A DNA stretch of 64,000 nucleotides from Mycobacterium nebraskense (GCF_002102255.1 NZ_LQPH01000180.1:1-64000), one strand, 5' to 3'. Shown: positions 25,037 to 33,176, numbered from the stretch's first letter. The notes: generated by a model from the letters alone, not told the origin. Made by a program: numbers and translations.

Positions 25037-26337
25037 GGGGCTTTATCGCACGCTTTCGCGGGTTCGACGGGCCCAGTCGGGTACTGATGCTCAACCAGTT
25101 CGGTATCAACGTGGGTTTTTACATGCTGATGCCGTATCTGGCCGGGTACCTGGCTGGCCCGCTCGGGCTGGCCGCCTGGGCGGTCGGGCTGGTGCTAGGG
25201 GTGCGTAACTTCTCCCAGCAAGGCATGTTCATCGTGGGCGGCACTTTGGCTGACCGGCTGGGCTACAAGCCGTTGATCGTGGCCGGGTGTGTGTTGCGCA
25301 CCGGCGGATTCGCGCTGCTGGTGGTGGCCCAATCGTTGCCGGCCGTGCTGATCGCCGCCGCGGCGACCGGGTTCGCCGGCGCCTTGTTCAACCCGGCGGT
25401 GCGTGCCTATCTGGCCGCTGACGCCGGGGATCGCCGCGTGGAGGCCTTCGCCATGTTCAACCTGTTCTATCAGGCCGGAATCCTGTTGGGCCCGCTGGTA
25501 GGACTGGTCCTGGTGGCCGTCGACTTTCAGGTCACGGCCGCGGCAGCGGCGGCCGTGTTCGCTGTGCTGACCGCGGCGCAGCTGTTGGCGTTGCCGCAGC
25601 GCGGTGTCGAGTCGGCGCCGCGTCAGAGTTCGTTTCTGCAGGATTGGCGGGTTATCGCCGGCAATCGGCCGTTCCTGCTCTTCGCGGCGGCGATGATCGG
25701 CTCATACGTGTTGACCTTCCAGGTGTATCTGGCGCTGCCGCTGCAGGCGTCGATGCTGACACCACGGTCCGGAAAAGCGTTGGTTGCAGCGCTTTTCGTC
25801 ATCTCGGGCCTGGTTGCGGTGCTCGGACAGCTGCGCATCACCCGCTGGTTCACCAAACGCTGGGGACCCGGACGTAGCCTGGCGATCGGTGTGGCCATCC
25901 TGGCGGCCTCGTTTGTGCCGCTGACGGTCATTCCCGACGGCCATCGATTCGGGACACCGGCGGCGGTGGGAGCCCTGCTGCTATCGGCGGCGATGCTCGC
26001 CGTCGGTTCCGCCGCGGTCTTCCCGTTCGAGATGGACACCGTGGTCTCCCTGGCCGGGGGCCGACTCGTGGCCACCCACTATGGGTTCTACAACACCATT
26101 GTCGGAACAGGAATCCTCGTCGGCAACCTGGCCACCGGATCGATATTCGCTGCGGCACAACGCCTGAGCGCCGACGCACTGGTCTGGGGCGGGCTCGTTC
26201 TCATCGGCATCATCGCCACGGTTGCGCTCAACCGCCTCCAACCCGCGGGCCGCGCGGGACCTGCGTTTCCTGATGCGCGGGTGGGGTCTTGTCCATCAGA
26301 AGAAGTCCAGGCGGAAACAGTCAGGAGCAGATCATGA
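25033..26337 (+). CDS. major facilitator superfamily transporter (Rv0849-like)
   Basis: 434 residues with 12 predicted membrane segments. The A-motif-like loop between helices 2 and 3 (GGTLADRLGYKPL) and a repeat-like segment at mid-protein (FAAAMIGSYVLTFQ) are visible. Its ATG overlaps the cysK2 stop (ATGA), and its own stop overlaps the next ATG. M. tuberculosis has the same cysK2-MFS order. The substrate is unknown; co-expression with copper-linked lpqS and a sulfocysteine synthase suggests export of a sulfur compound or metal chelate. Confidence 0.85.
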   Translation: MRGFIARFRGFDGPSRVLMLNQFGINVGFYMLMPYLAGYLAGPLGLAAWAVGLVLGVRNFSQQGMFIVGGTLADRLGYKPLIVAGCVLRTGGFALLVVAQSLPAVLIAAAATGFAGALFNPAVRAYLAADAGDRRVEAFAMFNLFYQAGILLGPLVGLVLVAVDFQVTAAAAAAVFAVLTAAQLLALPQRGVESAPRQSSFLQDWRVIAGNRPFLLFAAAMIGSYVLTFQVYLALPLQASMLTPRSGKALVAALFVISGLVAVLGQLRITRWFTKRWGPGRSLAIGVAILAASFVPLTVIPDGHRFGTPAAVGALLLSAAMLAVGSAAVFPFEMDTVVSLAGGRLVATHYGFYNTIVGTGILVGNLATGSIFAAAQRLSADALVWGGLVLIGIIATVALNRLQPAGRAGPAFPDARVGSCPSEEVQAETVRSRS

Positions 26338-26516
26338 CGTTTGTGACTACCCAGCCGGCGGCTTTGACGGCGTTGCAGTTTGCCGCACACGCGCAGATGT
26401 ATCAGGCCGTCAGCGCCCAAGCTGCGGTGATCCAAAAATTGTTCGCGAACACCCTTGGCATTAGCGCTGATTCGTATGCGCTCACCGAGGTTGCCAACGC
26501 GGTCGCGGCCGGCTAG
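26334..26516 (+). CDS. internally deleted PE protein
   Basis: 60 residues from ATG 26334, behind AGGAG and overlapping the MFS stop by 4 bases. It begins MTFVTTQPAALTA and then jumps to LQFAAHAQMYQAVSAQAA, which in a normal 99-residue PE follows about 38 residues later. The missing part is most of helix 1 and the loop (KLG...GSALAAQN...VVPAA). The frame is preserved. Without helix 1 it should not form the usual two-helix hairpin for PPE binding, so it may be non-functional although a PPE gene follows 15 bases later. Confidence 0.75.
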   Translation: MTFVTTQPAALTALQFAAHAQMYQAVSAQAAVIQKLFANTLGISADSYALTEVANAVAAG

Positions 26517-26531
26517 GCACTGCGAGGTGAA

Positions 26532-27722
26532 ATGATGGATTTCGCAGCTTTGCCACCCGAGATCAACTCGGCAAGGATCTATGCCGGTCCGGGCCCGGGC
26601 TCGATGGTGTCCGCGGCGGCGGCCTGGGAGGGACTCGCCGAGCAGCTATATTCGGAGGCCGCCTTCTATTCCTCGGTGGTTTCAGGGCTGACCAGCGGAC
26701 CGTGGCTGGGTCCGGCGTCGGCGGCGATGACCGCCGCGAGCGCCCCCTACGTGGCGTGGATGGACACCACTGCCGAAATGGCCCAGCAGACGGCTTCGCA
26801 GGCCATGGCGGCCGCGGCCGCCTATGAGGCGACGTTTGCGATGACGGTGCCGCCACCGTTCATCGCGGCCAACCGCAGCCTGTTGATGTCGCTGATCGCG
26901 ACGAACATCCTCGGGCAAAACACACCGGCGATCGCGGCCACCGAAGCGCAGTACGCGGTGATGTGGGCCCAAGACGCCGCCGCCATGTACGGCTACGCTG
27001 CCGCCTCGGCGAGTGCGTCGACTTTGATCCCGTTCACCCCGCCGCAACCCACCACCAACCCGGCCGGCCCAGCCGGGCAAGGGGCCGCGGTCGCCCAAGC
27101 CGCCGCCAGCTCGGCCAGCACCGACACGCAGGCGGTCCTGTCGCAGGTGACCTCCACGGTGCCCACCGCCCTGCAACAGCTCGCATCGCCGCTGTCGTCC
27201 ACGTCCGAGTCGTCCACCGGGTCGCTGTCGTCGCTGAGTTCGTCGCTAAGTTCCATGAATCCCGCGTTGTCGATGACAAGCTCGTTCGCGTGGATATCGA
27301 GTGCACTCCTCTCGAACGCGAATCAGATGAAGTCTCTGATACCGGCCGTCAGCGCCGCCAGCACCGCCCCTTCGGGATCGGGGCTTACGGGCGCACTCGC
27401 TTCCGGCGCGCTGGGAGCACCCGGCTCAGCAGGACTCGGTGGAGCGGCGGTATCGGCGGGTGTGGGCCGGGCGGCCACGGTCGGGGCGCTGTCGGTGCCG
27501 CAGACCTGGGCCTCGGCGGCCCCGGCACTGAGTCCTGCCCCGACGGCACCGTTCAGCCCCAACCTGGCCACTGTCCCAGGAGCCACAGCAGGCGCTCCCG
27601 CAAGCATGCTCGGCGCGCCGATGGCAACGATGGCCGGGCGCGGCATAGGCAACGTCGTCGAAACCGACCTCCGGTTCATGCCCCGCCTGACGGTGGTCCC
27701 GCCCTCGGCGACCCTCGGATAA
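26532..27722 (+). CDS. PPE-family protein (PPE-SVP subgroup)
   Basis: 396 residues. The ATG at 26532 follows GAGG. The PPE domain starts MMDFAALPPEINSARIYAG and contains TSGPWLGPASAAMT and EAQYAVMWAQDAAAMYGYAA. A Ser-rich stretch (about 225-250) precedes the Gly/Ala tail with the SVP motif GALSVPQTWASAAP. The end (RFMPRLTVVPPSATLG) differs from the YG.RPTVMARPP type of the other PPE proteins here. Its natural PE partner appears to be the deleted PE upstream, so it may depend on another PE protein for export. Confidence 0.9.
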   Translation: MMDFAALPPEINSARIYAGPGPGSMVSAAAAWEGLAEQLYSEAAFYSSVVSGLTSGPWLGPASAAMTAASAPYVAWMDTTAEMAQQTASQAMAAAAAYEATFAMTVPPPFIAANRSLLMSLIATNILGQNTPAIAATEAQYAVMWAQDAAAMYGYAAASASASTLIPFTPPQPTTNPAGPAGQGAAVAQAAASSASTDTQAVLSQVTSTVPTALQQLASPLSSTSESSTGSLSSLSSSLSSMNPALSMTSSFAWISSALLSNANQMKSLIPAVSAASTAPSGSGLTGALASGALGAPGSAGLGGAAVSAGVGRAATVGALSVPQTWASAAPALSPAPTAPFSPNLATVPGATAGAPASMLGAPMATMAGRGIGNVVETDLRFMPRLTVVPPSATLG

Positions 27723-28207
27723 AAGGAGGAACACCAATCCCTAGCCGCGGACGCGTGACGTGGCCTCGCCCTATTGAAGCCATAGCCACAATCGGTCTGT
27801 CAGAATCAACGGTCGAGTTCATCTTGCTCGGACACGCCGAGCGTAAGCTTGGCGGAAGACTGACCATGTCCAAAGCATTCGGTTCAGCCGCGGTGGAGCT
27901 AGGTCGAAGACCAGGAGCCTTCGGTCGCGGTCTTGTGCCCAGGCGCAGCGCCACGCGGATCGCGATAAGCGCCGAAATAATCGACGCGGCGTCGGTGCAT
28001 TAACACAAGAAGTTGGCGCCCAGCCCGACGATCACCACGGCGACCAACAATGCCAGGATCGCGCCTCTCTAGATCCCAGAGACCCGAAGCTGCAGTGGCG
28101 GCTGAATTGATCGATAAAAGACAACCCGGCAGCGCATCAGTCAGAGCGGCGCGACACTTACCGGTACCAAACCACGACCAATCCCGACCGCCTGGAAACA
28201 ATCAATG
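27723..28207. other. intergenic region with orphan ribosome site and a hydrophobic remnant
   Basis: An AAAGGAGG sequence at 27722-27729 just after the PPE stop is not followed by a start codon, as if a downstream gene of the cassette had been lost. On the minus strand a run ending at about 28002 encodes AILALLVAVVIVGLGANFLC, a single hydrophobic helix preceded by an in-frame stop, which looks like the tail of a small membrane protein. Longer plus-strand frames here have no ribosome site and an unusual composition. Confidence 0.4.
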
Positions 28208-28561
28208 TCAGTGGTGCCCGCCACGGTATCCTCCGTGGCGACCACCGTAATAGCCCTCCCCGAACAAGCCACCCAAAAACCCTCGCGGGCGCGGATTTTC
28301 GACGTACCCCGGCTGGGCCGCGTACTGCTGAGGCGGGTACCCTGCCGGCGGTGGCTGTGGGGGTTGTTGTGGGGCGGCGTAGAACTTGGCCTCGGCTTCG
28401 GAGAGCTGCTCGAGTTCGCCGCGGTCAAGAAAAACGCCGCCGCAACCGGTGCACTGATCGATGGTCACCCCGAAGCGCTGCACCGGCAACATCTGCGACA
28501 CGCACCGCGGACACAGCAGCGTCGATTCGTTGGTCTGTTTTGATTCACGTTCGCCTGTCAC
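28208..28561 (-). CDS. zf-TFIIB-type zinc-ribbon protein
   Basis: 117 residues. The N-terminal zinc ribbon has LLCPRCVSQML and DQCTGCGGVFLDRGELEQL, giving the CxxC...CxxC pair and the W/FLDRGEL motif of the PF13453 family. The C-terminal half is low complexity: Pro/Gln-rich, then Gly/Tyr/His-rich ending GGYRGGHH. The family has no firm biochemical role; the His-rich end could bind metal. A conserved NESTLLCPRC start supports the reading frame. It is a single gene, with GAGG upstream of the ATG. Confidence 0.8.
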   Translation of the reverse strand: MTGERESKQTNESTLLCPRCVSQMLPVQRFGVTIDQCTGCGGVFLDRGELEQLSEAEAKFYAAPQQPPQPPPAGYPPQQYAAQPGYVENPRPRGFLGGLFGEGYYGGRHGGYRGGHH

Positions 28562-28661
28562 TTGAACCTCCCTAAAGAGGCAACGGCAAATGCCTCACCC
28601 ACCTAGGCTAACAGACATAAATGCATGCGCATGTACGAATGCGGGCGATTTGGGTGTGCGG

Positions 28662-29399
28662 CTAGCCTGCTGGTGCTCGGTCAACAAGGGGGGCGTGCGC
28701 GGGCTCGAGGGCCGATATTGCGCTGGCCATTCGGCTGCTGCGCCGGCGGCTATACCACAGGATGGCCATCGCGATGGCCAGGCAGGCGGCGGCCGGAAGG
28801 AGCAGCGCGTTGTGGCCCAACCGGCCGCCGATGAGCGCTCCCGTGGCACCGCCGCCGATGAACAGCACCACGGTTGTCGCGAGCACAGTGGCTTTCCATC
28901 TATCCACTCCATGGTGGCGGCTGCGGCCCAATATTAAACCGAGGTCGGTGATGGTGCCGGTGAAGTGCGTGGTGCGGATTGTCATCCCGGGAAAGTTTGA
29001 GGTCATCGCGTTTTGCAGCCCGCACGCGGCCGCGGCTAGCAGGGCCTTGAACCCGGGAATCTCGATGCCGGCGGCGGCTAGCAGCAGTGCGGCCTCGGCA
29101 AGCAGGACCGCGGCGTGACGCGCACTGGTGTGGGTCTGCACCGTAGCCAGTACCGCTCCGGCCCCAGCGGCTCCAGCCAAGAAACCCCCCACGATCAGCG
29201 CGATCATGCAGCTCTCGTATAGCAATGGGTTGGCCGAATCCATGCCGAGCTGGGTGCTCAGAGCGGTCAGGTTGCCAACGGGAAACGCCAAAACCAGCAG
29301 TGCGACCGAATTGATGAATCCGGCGATTCCGGCCAGAATCCCACTGTAGCCCAGCACCAGCACCCGCAAGCGCGTTCCGCGGGTTTGCATGTGCGGCAT
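28662..29399 (-). CDS. DUF1275 (YoaK-like) membrane protein
   Basis: 245 residues with about seven hydrophobic segments. The family signature is present: GFINSVALL near the start, GNLTALSTQL after helix 1, and the GLQNAMTSNFPGMTIRTTHF segment with TGTITDLG in the middle. Members are integral membrane proteins of unknown function, sometimes proposed as transporters. The ATG at 29399 or 29390 could be used. It is monocistronic, and nothing nearby hints at a substrate. Confidence 0.85.
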   Translation of the reverse strand: MPHMQTRGTRLRVLVLGYSGILAGIAGFINSVALLVLAFPVGNLTALSTQLGMDSANPLLYESCMIALIVGGFLAGAAGAGAVLATVQTHTSARHAAVLLAEAALLLAAAGIEIPGFKALLAAAACGLQNAMTSNFPGMTIRTTHFTGTITDLGLILGRSRHHGVDRWKATVLATTVVLFIGGGATGALIGGRLGHNALLLPAAACLAIAMAILWYSRRRSSRMASAISALEPAHAPLVDRAPAG

Positions 29400-29735
29400 G
29401 TTTTTCCCTGTCCGGTGATCGGTGGTGGCACAACGCTACCAAGACCGCGTTAACAGACGTCGCCCCGCCAACCTGCTGCCTGAGAAAACTACGGAATCTC
29501 GGGTCGGCCGCACTGCTGGCATCACCACAACCGTCCAGTCGCCGTAGTTGTCTGACCCAGGCGTGCGCCCACACAGCGGACCCTGTGGTTAACGCGAGTA
29601 CGTAGTCGCCCCCAAGGCGGGTGGCGTGATGATGGCGATACGGCGCAACCCCGAGTCGGGTAGCGGCGGTCACCTACGCCCGCTTGTCCTGATACCGCCT
29701 CGACTGACGGCGCCAGCTGGCGTGTCGTTTCTGAT
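29400..29735. other. intergenic region, nothing recognised
   Basis: 336 bases between two minus-strand genes. I see no supportable gene, hairpin or repeat. The promoter for the DUF1275 gene is expected near its right-hand neighbour at 29400-29460. Confidence 0.4.
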
Positions 29736-30437
29736 TCAACAGCCGCAGTCCTCGCCGCGCCAGGCTCGGACGCCTTGCCAGACGGCGACGGTGGCGATGG
29801 CAAGCCCGACCGCCGGGTCAAACCACCAGCTGCTCGGCCAGTGGGCAGTTACCGCCAGGCCGATCAACACCGCGGCGGCTTGGGCCGCGCAAAGGTAATT
29901 TTGGGTACCTTCGCCGGCGGTGGCCGCCGAGCCCAGCCGCGCGGCTAGTTGCTTTTTGGCCCGGCCAAGGATCGGCATCGCCAGCAAGGTGACGCCCGTC
30001 AACACGATACCGACCATCGAAGTCTCCGCATGGTGCTCACCAGCCAGATGCCGAATAGACTCAACGGCGATGTAGGGGGCCGTCAGCCAAAACGACACGG
30101 CAACACCACGTTGGGCGCGTCGTTCGGCGCTCTCGGACAGCATCCGCGCGCCGGTGAACCGCCATACCACCATCGCGCTGGCCAAGCCCTCGGGCGCGCT
30201 GCTTAGCGCCCAAGCAGTAAGTGCGATGGACCCGACCGCTAGGCCCTGCCACAGCCCCACCGCGCCCTCGGTAAGCATCGCGATCAAGCTGACCCAGGCC
30301 AGCCGCCGCGCCCAGCGAGCGGCCCCGCGCCATCCCGCGTCCCGCGTCACCGAATTCCGCGCGACCTGCGTGGACTCCGCGCAGCACGTGTCACCTACAA
30401 ATTCGGTGGGATCGCCGACTGGACGGAAACTACTCAT
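29736..30437 (-). CDS. CDF-like membrane protein with altered metal-site motifs
   Basis: 233 residues from ATG 30437, preceded by ACGGAG. About five to six membrane segments. The layout and phrases such as VVWRFTGARMLSESAERRA, TQNYLCAAQ and WWFDPAVGLAIA are those of the short cation-transporter subgroup of the CDF superfamily, which lack the cytoplasmic C-terminal domain. In helix 2 the usual Gly-(Phe/Leu)-Asp-Ser-x-Ile-Glu is replaced by ALSSAPEGLASA, so the conserved aspartate is not evident. The tail ends GEDCGC, with two cysteines. Cation export is possible but less certain than for the other CDF genes. Confidence 0.65.
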   Translation of the reverse strand: MSSFRPVGDPTEFVGDTCCAESTQVARNSVTRDAGWRGAARWARRLAWVSLIAMLTEGAVGLWQGLAVGSIALTAWALSSAPEGLASAMVVWRFTGARMLSESAERRAQRGVAVSFWLTAPYIAVESIRHLAGEHHAETSMVGIVLTGVTLLAMPILGRAKKQLAARLGSAATAGEGTQNYLCAAQAAAVLIGLAVTAHWPSSWWFDPAVGLAIATVAVWQGVRAWRGEDCGC

Positions 30438-31254
30438 AACGTTGGCTCCGTTGGCCAGCCGTCGGCGCCGCAGGTTGGGCGCAAACCCACCCGATGGCCG
30501 ATCGCCGACGACACGGCCGCGGAGCACACGAGCCCATCAACGAGTGAGTGCTGCGTCAACCGGGACAACGAAGCGCGCCCTGGTGGGTCGGCCACCGCCA
30601 CGCCCCAGTGATGTAGGTCGACAGCGCATCTCGATATCACCGACCGCTCCGAAACCACCAGCTGCAACTCACTAAAAGACTGCAACATTTGCACTGGGCC
30701 ATCTTATAGCCGGCGCGCAACCGCCCCGGCACCGCCACACTGTGACGACTTCTGTTGATCTGCGCAACATGGTGCGCGCACGCTCAATCCCACCCCGGGG
30801 GTTTTGCGGTGGTAAACGTCGAGATCTCAGATGCCAGTTGTGATCCCGGCACGGAGTTTTCAGCCCCGGCGCTCAGCGCGGTGGACCCCGATGAGGTGAC
30901 GACGTGGCACACCCAACCATCACCCCGCCGTCTGCCCGGTTACAGATCCTCAAATGTAATCCTTCTAGCCGATGCGGGCATATTTATGACTTATCGGTAA
31001 GGTGACATCTGTGAGGCGGTAACCCCCCGGTCCACCGCCGCCCCGCAGGGCGGCACGACGTCGTGGCGCCGGCCCGATCGAGGTCCGCGCCGGAACCGGT
31101 CGAAGCGCGCGCGGAGGGCCTCTGGACGCGGCGACGGTCGACTCGGCACTGATGAATCGAGGCCGACGCAGTGAGGAAAGCTCGCCCGCGGGGACCGTTC
31201 CGGACGGTTCGAATAAGTGCTTTCTGCATGTCTGCGCCGCTGCCGTTGAAGTCG
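30438..31254. other. 817-base gap without a supportable gene
   Basis: Open frames are present on both strands but none has a ribosome site or a recognisable product. The base composition is mixed: 30700-31000 is less GC-rich than its surroundings, as expected of old decayed sequence. The promoter of the CDF-like gene should lie in 30440-30520. I cannot assign the rest. Confidence 0.4.
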
Positions 31255-31644
31255 CTACCCAGGCGTGGTGGCAAACGGCGGCAACAGATCCTTGAACATG
31301 GGGAAATGGCGCACATTGAGGGTTGCCAACTCGAGTCCCTTAACGTCGACGGTCGCTGCAATGAGGTAGTCGCCGAGGCCGATACCGTTGTGGCTGCTGC
31401 GATATCGGCGCATCATGTCGCCCGCGCGACGGGCAATGATCTCGGTCGCGGGTTCAGCGCGAAACGATGTCAACAACCGCCATACCTCGCGACGCTCGGC
31501 TGATCGCATTCCACCGATCAGCTCGGTGACCGACACCACGCTAATCGCGAGAGGCCCGCGCTTTCGCGCACCGGTGAGCCAGTCTCGGGCGGCATCGACG
31601 CCGCGCAGATGCGCGATCAACACATCGGAGTCGACCAGAATCAC
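31255..31644 (-). CDS. vapC: VapC-type PIN-domain ribonuclease toxin
   Basis: 129 residues with a complete PIN domain. The acidic active-site residues are about D5 (ILVDSDVLI), E41 (SVTELIGG) and D92 (GLGDYLIAATV), followed by the LATLNVRHFPMF end that is usual in the family. The ATG overlaps the VapB stop by 4 bases. PIN toxins cut tRNA or rRNA when not bound by their antitoxin. Which of the many mycobacterial VapC types it belongs to cannot be told from sequence inspection. Confidence 0.92.
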   Translation of the reverse strand: MILVDSDVLIAHLRGVDAARDWLTGARKRGPLAISVVSVTELIGGMRSAERREVWRLLTSFRAEPATEIIARRAGDMMRRYRSSHNGIGLGDYLIAATVDVKGLELATLNVRHFPMFKDLLPPFATTPG

Positions 31645-31898
31645 GATGAGCGGCGCCAGATGCGCGCCAGGTGGTCCTCGCGACCGCTCTGGCCGCGCAC
31701 CGGCACCTCGATGTTAGCTAGCGCGCCGAACGAGTCGTCGATTGCTTGAAGGTCCGACGCGAGGCTCTCGTCGGCATTCGCAAGAACGCGATTCAGCAGT
31801 TGGCGGATCAGTTCGGCACGTGACACACCCTGTTGTGTTGCCAGCCGGTCGAGGGTCGTCGTCTGCTCCTCATCGAGGTAGATGTTCGTGCGTTTCAT
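31641..31898 (-). CDS. vapB: VapB-type ribbon-helix-helix antitoxin
   Basis: 85 residues from ATG 31898. MKRTNIYLDEEQTTTLDRLA followed by GVSRAELIRQLLNR is a ribbon-helix-helix DNA-binding domain; the C-terminal half (about 45-85) would wrap VapC. A TATGAT box at 31906-31911 ends exactly 7 bases before the ATG and there is no ribosome site, so the message is probably leaderless. The VapBC complex usually represses its own promoter. The in-frame Met at 31910 is rejected for this reason. Confidence 0.9.
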   Translation of the reverse strand: MKRTNIYLDEEQTTTLDRLATQQGVSRAELIRQLLNRVLANADESLASDLQAIDDSFGALANIEVPVRGQSGREDHLARIWRRSS

Positions 31899-31905
31899 AC
31901 GCCGC

Positions 31906-31911
31906 ATCATA
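31906..31911 (-). promoter_or_regulatory. -10 box of the vapBC promoter (leaderless start)
   Basis: TATGAT on the minus strand, 7 bases before the vapB ATG, with no Shine-Dalgarno sequence between. This spacing puts transcription start at or next to the A of ATG. No good -35 box is seen, which is common in mycobacteria. Confidence 0.5.
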
Positions 31912-32055
31912 CATCACAGCGGTGGTTCCGACTCGTGCAGCGCAGGACTTTGAACCGTGCAAGACGCACTTTGTAGGACAGCCCGGCGGTCCCTGCGCGG
32001 TGCTGCTCAGAGGGCGGTCGCGCGCGACGCGAAAGCCAAGTGCTGGACGCGGCAA

Positions 32056-32455
32056 CAAGGGGGTAGCTTGGGAACTTGTCAGCAACCTGAAATGCCTGTG
32101 CCGGCATCATCATTTGCTGAAAACGTTCTGGGGCTGGCGCGATGAACAATTGCCCGACGGCACCCTCATCTGGCGCCTGCCCGACGGGCACACCTACATC
32201 ACCACCCCCGGCAGCGCGCTGCTGTTTCCCACGCTGTGCGCGCCCACCGGCCACCTGCCCGCACCCTCCGCCGCCGCCGAGCGCTGCGGCGAGCGCACGG
32301 CGATGATGCCCTTGCGTACTCGCACCCGCGCCCAGAACCGCGCGCAACGCATCGCCACCGAACGCCACCACAACCGCCAAGCCCGCTTAGCGACCCAAAC
32401 CGCCCAAACCGGCCCGGCGCCACCGGACGACGACGGCGAACCACCGCCGTTCTGA
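32056..32455 (+). pseudogene. C-terminal fragment of a 13E12/DUF222 HNH-endonuclease protein
   Basis: The frame ending at 32455 encodes SNLKCLCRHHHLLKTFWGW, then LPDGTLIWRLPDGHTYITTPGSALLFPTLC, which is the HNH and post-HNH part of the mycobacterial 13E12-repeat family. The large N-terminal DUF222 part is missing and the frame upstream passes through the vapB gene, so there is no proper start. These proteins are dispersed, frequently truncated repeats in mycobacterial genomes. This copy is a 3' remnant of about 130 codons. Confidence 0.85.
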
Positions 32456-32471
32456 TGGGCGGCCGCCACGC

Positions 32472-33176
32472 TCAGACGGATTTGGTGACGCCGACGTAGG
32501 ACAGCACCACGTCGGATTCGTCGGTCACTTGGGTCAGAGTCGCAAAGGACCGGATGAAGGACTGACCCACGCACCCGTCGATTTTGACGTGGAAGCCGGT
32601 GACGATGACCCGGGGATTCGGGCCCTTGAACTCTTTCTTGGCCACCGGTACGTCGATTACGACGCCGGGTTTGAGGCCCACGGTGACCACGCCGTTCATC
32701 GGCACGGTGACCAACGGCAAAATGCCCGGGGTACCGGCGAGCCCCGTGATTCCCAGGCCGGGGGTGACGCCGGCGCTGCCCCCGATGGTGACGCCGTTGG
32801 ACGTGCTCATGTCGATTCCGCAGCCGATCTCGTAACCCACCTCGAGGACGCCGTGAGGCTGTTCGAGCCCGTCCAGCGAACCGACGAACGTTCCGCGGGC
32901 GAGGTATTCGCGAGACGAGACCGCGGTGGTCAACGGCGCTATGGGGACTTGCGACTCGTCCTTCGCTCCGAGGGTCAGGGTCCAGCCTTCGGGCGTCGTG
33001 AAGGTTACGGGATCGGACGAGGGCACCCGCCCCTCGTCCGATGCCACCGAAGCAGCGGCGGTTTCAGCGTCGGGATCGGCGGCCGTTGGGGGCGCCATGA
33101 CCGTTGACAGGACGACGCACAACGCGAGGATCGCAGCGCGACGGACGACCACGGCTATCGGCCACACGTGCGACAC
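32472..33176 (-). CDS. MspA-family outer-membrane porin
   Basis: About 234 residues if translation starts at GTG 33176 (GTG codons at 33167 and 33152 are alternatives). A signal peptide (about residues 10-32, cleavage near PTAADPD) is followed by the MspA barrel domain: TPEGWTLTLGAKDESQVPIAP, LTTAVSSREYLARGTFVGSL, GVLEVGYEIGCGIDMST, LKPGVVIDVPVAKKEF and KIDGCVGQSFIRS. Octameric MspA-type porins let small hydrophilic solutes cross the mycomembrane. It is divergently placed from the Rv1683-like gene. MspA-type porins are abundant in fast growers and patchy in slow growers. Confidence 0.9.
   Translation of the reverse strand: MSHVWPIAVVVRRAAILALCVVLSTVMAPPTAADPDAETAAASVASDEGRVPSSDPVTFTTPEGWTLTLGAKDESQVPIAPLTTAVSSREYLARGTFVGSLDGLEQPHGVLEVGYEIGCGIDMSTSNGVTIGGSAGVTPGLGITGLAGTPGILPLVTVPMNGVVTVGLKPGVVIDVPVAKKEFKGPNPRVIVTGFHVKIDGCVGQSFIRSFATLTQVTDESDVVLSYVGVTKSV

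Noticed and set aside
30755..31000. 81-codon plus-strand frame
   Set aside because: No ribosome site, no recognisable fold, and it lies in decayed-looking sequence.
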